A stretch of 64,000 nucleotides of DNA from Tetradesmus obliquus (lineage: Eukaryota; Chlorophyta; Chlorophyceae; Sphaeropleales; Scenedesmaceae). This document shows, in pieces, positions 47,223 to 60,900 of this stretch (positions are counted from its first letter, which is position 1; each line of letters begins with the position of its first letter). The notes under the pieces were generated by a model that made no database searches, was not told the origin of the DNA, and was given only the letters and a program-made list of their open reading frames with translations. The stretch spans positions 6,617,001 to 6,681,000 of the forward strand of contig CP126195.1 in assembly GCA_030272155.1 (NCBI GenBank), given 5' to 3'. A program made the position numbers and the translations under genes.

Positions 47223-47556
47223 GGCAGCAGCAGCAGCAGCGGCAGCAGGTCTTGAGCATCAACTATACGGCGCAAAGACAGTTTCAGACAGTCTGGAATC
47301 TGAGCGTGTCCTGTTAGCTGCTGGATACCGCAACTCAGCAAGCTTTGCTATCAGTCAAAGTCATGGTACCACTGTGTGCTGCCTTCCATGGGCACAACAA
47401 CAGAGCTGCTGCTGCCAACCATGTGTGCGCTGCTCACCTTGCACACAGCTGCCTGTTCTCCTCCTCCAGCTGTCTGGCCTGCTCTTTCTTTTCGCTGAAA
47501 ATTAACTGCAGCCGTGTTATCATAACTTTCTCCATTAGCGCCTGCTGCACCAGCTG
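44319..47556 (-). CDS. putative coiled-coil / leucine-zipper protein (partial model)
   Basis: Likely exons are 47556-47438, 47178-46589, 46393-46174, one starting at 45814, then 45153-44816 and 44436-44319. The first has heptad-like leucines and charged residues (LEEENRQLCA), like the zipper of algal bZIP regulators, and continues RETILLAYCQTLSWLRQQ. Gln-rich linkers follow, then helical segments: ALYNEVVRELSLNLALHEAA, LGQLQRSSIFMTAVLVNHA, MGLSAAQKQQIADSYAVFSQ and HQQEQRAAQLKQLMHEDFII. No basic DNA-binding region, start codon or final stop was found, so a bZIP call is only a suggestion. All three frames of the exon at 45814 hit a stop before the obvious donor; the exon may use an unusual donor, or the gene may be damaged. 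Confidence 0.45.
44447..44488. repeat. CAGG-type tetranucleotide microsatellite
   Basis: About ten AGGC/GGCA units, interrupted twice by AGGGAGG, directly upstream (on the minus strand) of the acceptor at 44437 of the coiled-coil gene. Confidence 0.9.
44541..44633. repeat. minisatellite, four about 23-bp units, intronic
   Basis: Units start at 44541, 44565, 44587 and 44611; each has a CATCCAGC core and ends in ATGGT or GTGGT. The array lies in an intron of the coiled-coil gene. Confidence 0.85.
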
Positions 47557-48953
47557 CTGCGGGCAGACATGGTGCCTTGCAAGCCAGAAAGAGCCAGCTG
47601 CTGCTGCGTCAACCCGGCATCGAGATGACGCTCACGCTGCTTGCTCGGTACAAACCCGAACTTGAAGTGGCATGAGCGTGGCAGAACGAGTTGGTGCACA
47701 GGCGATCCAGGCCCTTCGCGGTGTATTACGATCACTTTTTCCTGCCCGGCATTATGTACGAAGACTTCTCTGCATGCGATACAGGCCGCTAACGCGCGCC
47801 AGTTATGACATCAAGACACAATTCTTGGCAAAGACAACCAATCTGCTAGTGAAAATACGTTGAACACGCGGGGTAGAAGATTCAAGATGGAACAGCAAGA
47901 CAAGGAAGAAGAAGGTGTACATGCAAACCCGCTCATTTGCGTTCTTGCAGCAAAACACGTTTATCACGCCCCTGAGCAGAGAGCCACAAACCACGGGTAC
48001 CAAAGCACGGGTGGTGACTCGATGGCACTCGAGCATTCTGATTTTACACCCGTGGCACTCAAGCATTCTTTGTAACCCGTTTGGAATTGCAATACCTCTG
48101 TCATCAGCGCATGTCGCACATGCCTAACAAGGCCGTGAGCTCTGCACTTGACCCTGCAGGCTGCTCTCCTGCTGTCTGCTGAACCGTTGGTGACCAACTA
48201 GGCCTGAGACAACAGGCGACTTGACACTCAGCGTCATGCAGTGCATGGCTGCCTCAGTACATCACCGTGGTGCGCATCAGCAGTGTGCATGCGCTGCATA
48301 CAGCCTTGGACAACTTGTCTGACAGCACATAACGCGGCTGTTTCACACCTCCCAATCCATCACCAACACCAGAGCCACCCCTGCACTGATGAAAACATGG
48401 CAGTACACACGCATGGTGCCATTGCCCAGCTCATGTCTCTGTTGCGTGTGCAGCAGCATGCCTTGTACACGGCTGCTGCTGTCTACAGAAGCAGCAGCTC
48501 CAAAGCTGCTGGATGGGGCAGCTGCGCGCCACAGATGCGCTGAAGCCACTGCCCAGGTGGTGGGTAGCTGCGCAAGCCTCGGCAGGAATGCGTCTGCATC
48601 TACCAGCCCGCCACAGCCGCACAACACACGGACACACCAGCAACGCCTGTCGGAGTCTGACTCATCACATGCGTGTCAGCCGCCGCCGTGGCTGGCTGCT
48701 GTGGTGACCAGCTTGCCGTTGAAAGAGGTGCTGCCTCAGTGAGCTGCTGCAGCACTGCGTGCCCAGCCACGTCTTTGGCATCCGAGTGTGCTGCCAGCAC
48801 CAGCACCTTTCCCTCCCAGGACTTGGCCGCCACCATGTGGTGCAGGTGAACTCTTATTTGTCCAATGCATGCACAGTGTGACAGGCTCATTGAGCAACCA
48901 CCAGATCCATGAGCCATCATCTTTAAATGTTTGGGATTCACAGCTCCTACTTG
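47557..48953. other. unresolved region upstream of the coiled-coil gene
   Basis: Probably contains the first exon(s) and promoter of the minus-strand coiled-coil gene. A short basic peptide MPGRKK (minus strand, near 47752) ends quickly and is not convincing. No other gene is supported. Confidence 0.3.
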
Positions 48954-48958
48954 TTACA
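48954..48958 (-). terminator. candidate TGTAA poly(A) motif of the DNA polymerase alpha gene
   Basis: The minus strand reads TGTAA 127 nt beyond the POLA1 stop codon, a normal distance for a chlorophyte 3' UTR. Confidence 0.5.
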
Positions 48959-49084
48959 CATGAGGCAGAGGACTTGGAAGACGACCCAGCGACTAAAACT
49001 GTTAAGACGCAGGGCCTGCACATCGCTTGCTAGCACCATACACAACCCACCCCTCACCAACACCATCTCAGCTGCCACACTCGC

Positions 49085-51218
49085 TCAAGCCACCCTCACA
49101 GGCGTGCCAGCAGCAGCCAGCCCTACGCCGCGCTGCTGCTGCTGGCTGCTGTTGCTGCTGCTGCCGCGCAGCCTGCTGAACACCTGCCCCAGGTTGACCC
49201 AGCGGTAGCCGCACGCGTCACGCAGCTTGGCCACAGCAGCGGCAGCGCCGGCCAGCGCAGCCACCACGGGCGTGCTGCCGCTGCCGCTGCTGCTGCTGCT
49301 GAGCTGCAGCTGCGCTGCGTCGCGCCGCTGCTTGTCTGGCAGGCGCGCCAGTGCTGTGTTGACGTCCAGCAGCCGCACGATGTGGCACAGCTGCAGCAGG
49401 CGGGCAGGGGGTTCGCAGCATGGCGCACAGCAGGCAGCAGCAGGGCAGGGTCAGGACGAGGCGGAGTTGATAGCGCTGCCGCATGTACAGGCCCGCTGCC
49501 AGCCCATCGCATGCAGCAGAGCTGCTAGGTGCTTGCAGGACACAGCTGCAGATGCTTGGCCAGAAGCCAGCAGAGCCACAAAAAACATACCAGCCGCTGC
49601 TGACATGCGATGCTATATTGGCACAGTGCATCGCAACAGCACTGTGCAACTGCAACCGTGCTGTACTCTATCAGCCGCATGTCAACAGCTGCCAACATCA
49701 GCAGCAGTGTCAGCAGCAGCGTCTCCCCCCGCCCACCTGCGTGTACAGCTTGTCCTCGCTGTAGGCGCGCGCCAGCAGCACCAGCCCGCTGCCGCTGCCC
49801 GCTGCTGCGGGGCGTGGCATGCTGCCAGCGGGCGCCTCGGGCGGGGCCGGCGCCAGCACCACGTCGCGGCACTCACTGGCTGCTGCTGCTGCCGCCATCT
49901 CATCGTCAGCCACCAGCTGGCCATCGTAGTACCTGCGGGAGCAAGGACAGCACAGGACGGCAGCAATCACAGCAGGTGCTTCAGTGCTCGATTGATTACT
50001 GAGCAGCGGCATCTGCTAGCATGCAGCTGTGAAGCTGTGAAGCCATGCCCCTGCCCCAGGCAGTGTGCGCCCTCCTGCTGTTGCGGGTGCAGGGTAGCAG
50101 CGCGGCTGGCATGGCACGGCGTGCCGGCTGCAGCAGCTGCCGCCTCAGCTCTGCTGGCACCAGCGCTGCGTGCGAGCTGCCGCCCACCTGACAATGGCGC
50201 GCCGTGCAGCCAGCAGCGCCTGGTTGGCCAGCTGCGCGGGGCTCAGCTCCGCGGAGGCATCGCCCACGGCATCGGGCGGCGTCAGCAGCGCCTCGCCGGG
50301 AGTGCCAGACCTGCGGCGGCGTCAGCAGCAGCAGCAGCAGCGGGGTTTACTGCTTGCCCCAGCTGTCAACAAGAGTACCAGAAGATGCAGGCACTGTGCA
50401 CGGGACTCTGCGCGTACAAAGTTCAGTGCAGCGGCGCTGCTGCGCTGCTAGCTTGTACCAGCACCAGAAATGCACAGCAGCCCGCCTTTCACACAGTGAA
50501 AGAGGTGGTGCCAGCATGAGCCAGAGGCAGCCTGCCACCACACCACCCTCGGCCCCCGGTTACTACAGCCACAGCACCCCCCCCCCCCCCCCTTGCCCCA
50601 CCACCACCACCACCCCCTGCCCACCTGAGTGCTGCGCGCACGCCCTTGAACTCCCAGCTGCTGCCGTTGCTGCTGGCCAGCGTCAGCGGCTCGCACTGCG
50701 CGTAGTGCCCATCATCGTCCAGCAGGCTGCCGCTGACCTGTCAAGGCAGGCGGGCAGGGCAGCAGGGGCGCGGGGCAGCCACAGGTGCACAGCGTGAGAT
50801 CAGGTTCGAGCAGAGGCGCTCCTGCAAGAGCTGGCACCTAGCGCACAGAGTTACGTGCAGCAAGATGTAGCAGCAACACAGCCTACGCAGCGTTTCCTCG
50901 TAATCATGCAAGCAGGCAGACGGAACAGGCGCTGCAGCAACAAACAGTACAAGCGCCGACTCGCCGCTGCTGCCCTGCTGTTGCGCCGCGCATCCCTCAG
51001 CATCACAGCGGGTCTGCATCTGCTCCCGGCTGCATCCGCGCTCCACCAGCCGCAGGACCCCTGCCTTCTGCCCCACCAGGCCCCCTCCCCTACCCCCCAC
51101 CTGCATGGCCTCCTCGCGCAGTGCTGCTGCCATGCTGTTGCCTGCGGTGCTGCTGCTGCCTCCGTAGCGTGACGGGTCCAGGCCTAGGCACTGCGCCAGG
51201 TGCGCGGCATTGGTGCCC

Positions 51219-51250
<32 letters not shown>

Positions 51251-51895
51251 AAGCAACAAGCAGTGTTTACAGCGCAGCAGCACAGAATGAACAGCAGCAT
51301 ACTGCATCTGCTAGCAGCACCATCTGTCAGGCCATAGCAAGCATGCGCCGGCTGCTGGGCGCTCCCCCGCCAAGCCTGCGGGCATGCACGCAGCACATCA
51401 ACTGCTGGGGCAGCAACTGGTGGTTGCAGCTGCTGCAGGCTGCCAGGCCATGCGTGCAGCCCCCAGGCACAGCACTCTCCGCAGGCCCCAACAACAACAC
51501 CACAAACACAACCCCCCCTGTGCTGCCCCCGTTGGCAGTCTCGCAGCCGCGCACCTCGATGGGTGCGACCAGCCGCGCCACCACGGGCAGCACCTGCTGC
51601 CCCAGGTAGTACTCCGCGTCTACCAGCAGGCTGGGGTCAGACCGCAGCTCGTCAGGGTGGTGCGCGCGCTCAGCAAGGCCGCCGCTGCTGCTGCTGCCAG
51701 CAGGCGCAGATGCGGCGCGGACGCCACCGCCAGTGGCGGCAGCAGCAGGTGCCGGGCTGCTGCTGCCGTCCTGCTGCTGCTGCTGCTGCGGTGCTGCCGG
51801 ACTGGCTGCCTCCTGCGCTGCTGCGCCCGCCGGCTGCTGCTGTGCTGTGCTGCCGTCCTCCTGCTTAACTGCAGCAGGAGCTGCGGCGGCCTCTC

Positions 51896-51935
<40 letters not shown>

Positions 51936-54900
51936 CAGGCAGATGACGTAGGGTACCGTTTCGCCAGCCGCCACGCCGTCACGCTTGCCCGCAGCACGCC
52001 GCCGCAGCGCCACCTGCACACGCATCAGCCGCACGCACATCAACAGCGGGAGGCGGTTGGCAGCAGTGCGTGATGCATGAGACAGCAAGCACGGCAGGCT
52101 GCACCAAGCGAGCCAACTGCGGGCGCCCCACGAGTCTCCCAGCGAGCTTGCAGCCCTGCAGTGTGTACATGCATGCATGCATGTAATCGAAAACACACGC
52201 CGCAGCCTGCCCCACCTGCACGTGTGGCTGTGCGCGCGCGTCCGGGTAGTCCTCGGGCCGCTTGGTGAGCTGCTTGGTGATGACGAAGCTGCCCAGCGGC
52301 AGCTGCCCGCCACGCAGCTGGCCCGCCACCTGGCGCAGCCGCTCATGCACCGCCTCCACCACCTGAGGCTTAGGCGCGCCTGGCGGGAGCAAGGCAGGGT
52401 GAGGGGCGGCGGGAGGGGCAGGGGTGTCAGGTTTGGCAGCATGCAAGAAGCAGGCAAGATATGATACTGGGTGCTGCTTCAGGCGCAGCAGCACACCACA
52501 CACGCACATGCCAGATGAGGCAGACTCTTTTTGTTAGTGCCATGGAGGTGGTAGCGCGAACAACACGACGGCTGCAGCAACCCGCCAACGCTGCGTGTCC
52601 ACCGCAGTGCATTGCACTGCACATCACAGTTGGCATGCGCGGCCCTGCCCTCCTGCAACCTCCAGCAGCATCACGCTGCAGCCCCACACAGCCCTTTGCT
52701 GCCCCCGGCCCTCCCCCCTCACCTGACAGGATCTGCTGCAGCGCGTAGTTGCCGGTGTCCTTGCTCAGCGGGCACCAGTCGCGCCGCACCATGTCCAGCC
52801 CCTTGGCCTCCAGCGCCTCAACAAGGGGCCCGCCACCTGGGCCACGCTCCACCTGATGCACAGCGCGGCAGCAGCACAGGCAGGGCGTCAGCAGGCAGCA
52901 GCACATGCAGCGGGGTCAGCAGGCATGTGGCTACGAGCGCGCGCGCGCAAACTGCTGCCTAGCATGGAGAGCCTGCGTGAGGAGGCAGCTTGTGCAACGC
53001 CTGCTTACACAAGGCCCGGCACCGCCATCAACATGTGCATGACCATCACAGCACAGCGCACAGGCAGCAGACTGTGCTGCAGCACCCCACAGCAGCGCGC
53101 TTCACCTTGACTGCGGCGTACTTTTTCTTCTTGAGCAACAGCATGCTGCGGTACACCGCGTCCAGCTCAATCTCCAGCAGCCGGTAGCGCCTGGCAGCAG
53201 GCGTGTGCAGCAGCGGCAGCAGGTGCAGCAGCAATACGGCTGAAAGGATGGCGTGAAGCTACGTGTTGGGCAGCTGGTAGCAGAGCACACATTCCTCGCA
53301 GCAGCAGTTGCATAGCGAAACACGCGGCGGCAGTGGCTGCAGGCTGCTGGGCCGGCTGCTGGGCCGCCTCACCTGTTGACGGCTGCCTTGATGCGGGCGC
53401 CCAGCTGCTCCGCTGCCTCGTAGTCGTTGCTGCCCGTGGCGATCATGATGGAGTCGGTGTCGCCGTAGATGACCTGGCAGCAGCAGCAGCAGCAGCAACA
53501 GACGGCACGGAGCAGGCAGGCAGGGGAGAGCACACGTGAAATGACGTGAAGGTGGTTGCAGGGGCTGAAATGACGTGAAGGTGGCTGAAGGGGCTGAAAT
53601 GACGTGAAGGTGGCTGAAGGGGCTGAAATGACGTGAAGGTGGCTGAAGGGGAGAGCACACGTGAAATGATGTGAAGGTGGTTGCTGCTGCTGTTGCTGTT
53701 TGAGGAGTCTAAAGCTGTGCTGCCACCGACTGGCCAGTCCACACGCTGCTGCTGCTGCTGCTGCAGGCAGCAGGCTGCCAGTTACCCTCAGCCACAGCTG
53801 CTGCAGTGCCTGCTGCCGCTGCCCTGCTGCGCATCCTGCGTCCCCCAACCCCCCACCCACACACGCAGACCCACCTGCAGCCCCGGCAGCCCCAGCTCCT
53901 GCACCAGGTCCACTGTGGAGGCCAGGATGTCACGGCCCTGGCTGGTGATCAGCTCAGCCAGCGGGCGCGCAAAGAACCTGCGCAGACGCAGAAGGCCGGC
54001 GGCAGCAGCAGCAGCAGCAGGCGGTTGGGTGGCAGTGTGCGGCAGCGAGCGCTGCTACTGCAGCACCAGACACGCCACGCCACGCAACACTCACATGCAT
54101 GTCCTGCATGTGTGCAGCGCAGACTCCACCAAATTGCAGTCATCCGCACAGCAGCGCCAAACATGAGTGAATGCAGCCTGACATGCGCCTCCGCTGCCAT
54201 GTATGTGTACCGCCTGCCCCACCTGCTGTTGTTGAAGCCCAGGCAGCCGTACATGCTGTTGGCCGTCAGCTTCAGTGCCTGCTGCCGGATGGTCAGCTGC
54301 TGCAGCAGCACGGGGTCCCTGCGGCAGCAGCGCAGCGCAGAACAGCAGCAGCAGCAGGAGGAGGCCGCATGCAACGGATCAGCGCCAGCGCTTGCGCACA
54401 GCAATATGCAAACGGGAACTGCGCGCTGTCTTATCCATGCAGTGCACACTCACAGGTAGCCACATCAGCGGCAGCGCCGCCACTTTCTGTGTTATACACA
54501 CGCACAACACGCATGCGCGCGCACCTGCAGTGCTTCATCTGCGCCTTGACCTCCCTCCTGCGCCGCACCAGGCCCTGGATGACCGTGGGCAGCGGCGCAA
54601 GCTGGCCAGCGCCGCCCGCGTCAGCGCCCGAGGGCAGCGCCGCCAGCTCGCCAGGCGCGGGGCGCTTGACCGTGGTGAAGCAGATGTTGTACTCCTGCAG
54701 GTTGAAGGTGGGAGCAGTAAGATGGTGGGTGCGGCGTGGTGCGCGGAGCGGCAGCACCAAGCACCATGCAATGACGGTGTGTGGTGTACTGGCGGCTGAC
54801 AGGGCGCGATGCCAGCACGTCAATGCAGCCGCTGCACCATGCCCAACTGTGCAGCGATGTGCCGGCTCAGGCCAGCACCAGTCAGGCCATCACCCGCCAC

Positions 54901-57900
54901 CCCCTGCTGCTGCTGCTGCTGCTGCTGCCAGCCACCCCCACCTGGATGATGCTGGGGTAGAGGCTGTTGAAGTCCAGCATGATCACGAAGCTGTCGTACA
55001 GCCCGCGCTTGGGCTCAAGCACCAGCCCGCCTGGTTGGGAGAGGTGGCAAAGCAGCAGCAGCGGACGGCAGCAGGGGCCAAGCAAGGGTCACAATAGGCT
55101 TACACATCCGCAGCCACTGCCAGGCACGACATGTGTCTGCTGTTGCATGGCTGCACTATGCCGCCAGCATGAGCAGCCGGAAGCAGCAGCACAGCAACGG
55201 TGTGCTGCAGTGGCTGGCGACAGTCAGCAGCCGCAGCAGTTGCAAAGTCAACAGCTGCGCCTCACCTGCGTACTGCGGGCCCTTGCCGCCCGACTTCTTG
55301 CTGAGGCCCACCGCTGCTGCTGCTGGCTGCCCGCCCTGCTCTTCCTCCTCCAGCTCCAGCTCATCATCAGGCGGGGCGGGGCCCTCGTACTGCAGCAGCA
55401 GCGGCAGCGCAGGGTTGACAAGGAGAGAGTTAGGGTTAGGGTGTGCATACGCAGCACGCCATTGTGAGCTGGTGTGGACTATGCTGAGCAACAAGAAAGT
55501 CGTAACATGCAAGACATCTTCAAACACAAACATGAGCTGCAGCATGAAGCTGACCACAATGGCGTGAGTTCCTGCAGATGCGATGCAGCGTGAGTGCGGC
55601 AGGCAGCCTACGTCGTGCCACGCGCAGCAGCTGCAGCACCACACGCTGTCTCGACACGCGCCCAAGCTTTCCGCAGGAGTGCTGCTGCTGCTGCCGCCGC
55701 CAGCCCGCGCCCACCTCCTCCTCCTCTGCTGCCGCAGCCTTCTTCTTGGCCTTGCGCTTGCCGCTAGCTGCCGCTGCTGCGCGCTGCTCTGCCAGCGCGG
55801 CCCTGTCGCGCTGGCTGAGCTTGTCGGGCAGGATGAACTTGCGCGCGTGGAACTCGTGCAGCAGCAGCATCTCGATGCGCTGCGCACGCGCCCCCTGCAG
55901 CGTGCGGCTCCACAGGCTGCCGCTGACCACGCTCAGCTGCTTGCTCAGCGGCAGCACTGCGCGCAAGGCAAAAACAGCAGCACAGCAACACAGCAGCAGC
56001 AGCAGCAGGGGCAGGAACTGTCAATGAACTGGAGGTAAGGGCTGTGCAGACGACAGCCTGCTGTGCACGCATGAGCCTGCCCGCTGGACTCTTGAGGCGC
56101 CCACCAACATCCAGCAGGCCGGTGTATCACAACCCGCGCCATGATGTTAAACTGTTACCAACCAGTATAGTGATTACATGTCACTTCTGTGATATCAGCG
56201 CGCCAGTGCCAGCCAGTGCGCCAATGCAGGCCGCTGCGCCACAACCTCCCCCCCCCCCCCCCCCACCTGACAGCGTGAAGGCCAGCCCCAGCGCCAGCCA
56301 CGCATCACTCTCGCCCAGCAGCAGCAGCTGACGCAGCCCCTGCGCTCTCTCGTAGCGGGCCGGCAGCTCCGCTGGGGCCACCTCGGAGCGTGCCTGGCCC
56401 AGCAGGCTGCGCGCCAGCGTGGCCAGCGTGTAGTCCACCTCACGCACCAGCTCCCGCGCTGCAAGACAAAAAGCAAGGCGCGTGATGCGAGGCGTCAGCA
56501 GCGCATAGAATTGTCACTCAGACGCCGTCAAAAGGAGAACCTTCTGCTACTTGGGTCATGTCATTTGCGTATGCTGCGTAAAACGCACATCGCGCAGCAC
56601 TGAGCGAAGCCCTGCATGCGGCAGGCAGCGGCGACACCACATGCATGCATGCGCTCGTCCAAAAGCAGGCAGAGCAAGCCAGCCTGGGCGGCGCTGTTGA
56701 CGGACATGGCCAGGCCCCAGCACCCTGCAGCCAGCCGCCCAGCCAGCCGCTTTCACCTCCCACCCCCAGCCAGCTTCCAGCAGCCACCCCCCTCACCTGA
56801 GAGGTAGGTGTCGCACAGCAGGCGCCCCGCCAGCACCGACAGCACGCCCGGGCCCGCGCCGCCGCCAAAGGTGTGGCCGCCCCCCGTGAGCTTGGGGAAG
56901 CTGCTGCGCTTGAGGCGGCCCAACCTGCTCCACAGCTGCACCTGCAGCAGCAGCAGCAGCAGGCAGCAGCAACAAATAGTGAAGCACATCAGCAATAACA
57001 CGAGGTGAGCATAAGGCTACTTACTGCAGCAGCAGTTGAATCCCTTTGGTTACTAGGCCAGTGGCCCCATGCACGGCAACGACCCACACACCCTGTGTGC
57101 TGCCTGCAAGCACGTCCTGCGCCTGTCACACGTCCCAAGCCCTGCACGCGCCCCGCCAAACACAGCTGCCGATGGCCAGTCAGCAGCCAGCCAGCACTGC
57201 TCCACTCCCACCCCTCACAGCCAGCCGCACCTTGTGCGCCTGCAGCCGCCCCAGCAGCACCGCCAGCTCAAAGGCGCCGATGTTGTGCCCCAGCAGCACG
57301 TCAGCGTCCACGGCAGCCAGCCGCGCCAGCAGGCAGCCCAGCAGCGCGCGCTCGTTGGGTGCGGTGGCCAGCATGGCGCCGCCGTTGAGGCGGCCGCGGG
57401 GCGAGGCGTTCTCGCTGGCCACCAGCGCCTCAAAGCCTGCATGCATGCATGCACCGGCACGGCAGGCGCAGCAAGCAGGGCCAGGGCACATGAGGTTGGC
57501 AGATGATTAATCGGCGGTGTTGAAGCCAGAGGATGTCTGCGCGGCGGCAGCAGATGCATAGGAGCTGGCATGGCAAGCGCGCAAGTGCCAGCACCAGCGC
57601 TAGCCTGGCGCACGGCAAGGGTGGGCGGGTGCAGCAGGAAGGCGCAAGGCACAGGAGGTTGGCAGGTTGTCAAGCCGGAGGAGGTCTGAGGAATGGCAGC
57701 AGAGCTGGCATGGCAAGCCCACAACTGCCAGCACACTGGCAGCACACTGGCAGCAGCAGCGGACGCGCTGCTGGCTGCTGCTGTGCTGCACGCCTGCTGC
57801 GCTGGGTGCTTGCTGCACTGCTGCATCTCTTGCTGCAGGCTGCTGTCGCACCTGTAGGCCAGGGCCGGCCCTCCAGTTTGCGCACCACGCTGAAGTGGCG

Positions 57901-60900
57901 CAGCGCCTGCGGGCTGCCCCACACCGACTTGGGGGTGGGCGCGTCAGGGGACACGCCTGGTGCAGCAGCAGGGGCGTGGGCAGCAGTCAGGCGCAGCAGC
58001 AGGGCACACGCGTGTGTGTCAGCCAATATTGCAAAATAACAACCGGGGCATGTGCTGTGGGGCTTGGCACAGGTGACACAGCATTGATAAGTATGGCGCT
58101 GGAGGCAACAACTGCAGTGTCTGTGCTGCTCTGCTGCTGGACTTGAGTTGCAGTGACAACCTACACTACCAAGCATCCTGGCTGCTGCTGACAGTTGCTA
58201 CGGCGCAGGCACCTGCCCAGCATGCCGCCCAGCCAAGCCAGCCCCACCTGCCAGGTGCACCACGCTGGCCGCCAGGATCTCCTGGCTCCTGCTCTTGGGG
58301 TCCATGTGCAGCCGCAGGCTCAGCGACGCAACAGTCAGCGGAGGCGCAGGGCGGCCCGCCAGCGGCGTGCCTGGCGCTGCCGGCTGGATGGCCTTGGCGT
58401 TGGCCAGCAGCAGCTCCACCTTGCACCAGCTCACCTGGCAGCAGCGGCAGGAGCGGTGGCGGCGGCAACAGGCGGACAGAGCAGCAGGTCAGCAGCAGCT
58501 GAGGCAGGGCAAGCATGTCGCGAGCATGCACTACGAAATGCATGGGCCAGTGGCATGGCGCTGCACAAGGCATGCTGGTCACTGCTGAGCCTCCGAGCAA
58601 GGTGCAGCCACGCTGGCACTCCTGCCACCACCGCACCCTACGCAAAAACACACAAGCACCAGCACCAGCAGCCACCCCGCCGCTGCTCTCACCATGCCGC
58701 TGCCCTCGCGCCGTGTGGGGCTGCTCAGCGTGGCCCAGCCAGGGCCGCGCAGCCCGCGCTTCACCAGCAGCGCCTCCAGGCTGCTGGTCTGCGCGCCCGC
58801 CACAGCCACAAAGTGGGACCCGCTGAGGCCCAGCGGCAGCGCAGGCAGCGCCGCGGAGTAGCGCACCTGCAGGGGAAGGCAGTTGGGAGCAGCAGGAGGA
58901 GGCGGCGGCGATGAAGGCACAATGTTGGGTTGTGTTCTTTGGCTGCAGCAGTTGTGTGCTGGTTTACAGTGCTGCTGCAGCCAGTAGCAGTGCAAATGCT
59001 TGGCACGGTACAGCGCCGGCCTGCATTGGCTATGCCCCTTGCCCCTTGCACCTTGCCGCCTGCGCCCTCGCTCACCTTGAGCACCCACTGCTCGCGCTGC
59101 GGGATGGCTGGGTCCTCAAAGGCGTAGCTGCGCTTCACCGGCATCAGCCGCATCGCCTTCACGCCGTGAGACAGCATCAGCGCGCGGATCTCCGCCTTCA
59201 GCTCGCCGCAGCGCGCATGCAGCGCCTGCAGCAAGGCAGCAGCGGCAGCGGCAGCAGCGGCGGTAGGAAGATACAAGGGTCGCACTGAGCTGCTGGGGTG
59301 TGGTATGGGGGCCAACCACAGCTGCACCAAGTGTCTGTTGCAGAACTGCAGCGGCGGCTACATGGTAGCTGTGTCACACAGTGCACATGCAGCTCTGCAC
59401 CAGCTGACCTGCACGCTGCCCCTTCACCCCCAGCCCCTACACCGCCTGCCGTTGCAGCCCCAGCTGTCGACCCTCCGTCCCGCCCCACCTGCAGCAGCTC
59501 CATCCTCCTGCTGGGGTCAGCCGCCACAGCAGCCTCCAGCGCAGCCAGCTCCCCACTGGCGTCATCAAACACACAAGGCGCAGGCACAAACAGCACGCTG
59601 CGGTGCAGGTTGGGCACCACCACGCAGCACGACTGCCAGGTGGCGGCGCCGCTGCTGCTGCTGCCTGGGCTCTTGCTGGGCGTGCCGCTGCTGCTGCTGC
59701 TGCTGCTGCTGGCCACCTTGCCAAAGAGGTACACAGTGTCTGCAGGCGGCAGGGCAAGTCAACTTGGGCATGCAACATTGAGTAACTGCTTGTTGCCAGT
59801 GATGCTGTTGCCGCTACACAAACACGTTCTGTACTGGGTGTGCCACTAAAGACCTGTGGCAGCTGCCAGATGAAGCAGTAATGAGCCCATTGCGTGCACG
59901 CTGCCGCATCACCCCACCTCACCGCATGCAGCCGCTTCCTATCCAATCCCCCCTGCACACACCGCCCACGTGGCCTGTCCACCTCCACACGCACCCCCTC
60001 ACCACGCATCCTGCAACCTCTGACCACCCTCCATCTGCCCACCTGGCCTGTCGTAGCTCTCGTACGCGTCCATGAAGAAGAAAGGCACCCCGCCCTGCCC
60101 GTCAGCCTCCAGCCCATCAGACCCAGCCTCAACAGCAGCGCCGTCCGCTGCTGCTGCTGCTGCTGCTGCTGTTGCTGCATCTGCTGCTGCGCCCCCGCCC
60201 TGCTCCTCGCCCTCCTGCCCATACACCTCCATCCAACCTGTTGCTGGGGAGGCAGCAGCGCCAGGGCCAGCCGGCACGTCGTCAGCAAAGCGGCGGCCGC
60301 CAGCAGCAGCAGCAGCAGGGGTGCCGCTTGGCGCTGCCTCGTCGTCGTCTGCTGGGGCTGCGCCTGCAGCAGAGGGCGAGGCAGCTGGCGCATCTGCGGC
60401 TGCTGCTGCTGCTGCTGCGCCTGATGCTGCTGTTGAGGCGTCAAAGGGGTTGTCAGCCACGTCAGGCTCACCACCTGCAGGGCAGCGCAGCAGCAGCAGC
60501 AGCAGCGCAGCATGACTGAATCACGTGGGCAAGGCTGCACATGCCAATGGTCAACCAGAAGGGTACTAGCCGCACCTGACCATGTGATACAGCAGCACCA
60601 GCTTCCGCAACACTGCATGGCCATGTGGTGAACATGTGCAGCATGCGCGTGGCGCTGCAGCTTGTTGTACGTCACACCGCTGCTGCAGCCCACACGCGCA
60701 GCGCACCTGGCAGGGTGAAGGAGAACTCGTGGCCCGCGTCATCACCAGCAGCGCCGCCCTCCGCTGCTGCCAGCTTAGCATCATCATCCACATCACCACC
60801 AGCGGCAGCAGCGCCAGCATCAAAGCTGAACGACTGCTCAGGCTGCTGCTCCAGCTTGCGCTTCAAGCCAGCAGCACTAGCGGCAGCAGGCCTGCTGGGC

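Noticed and set aside
55430..55441. GTTAGGGTTAGGG, telomere-like
   Set aside because: Only two units inside a POLA1 intron; too short to mean an interstitial telomere.
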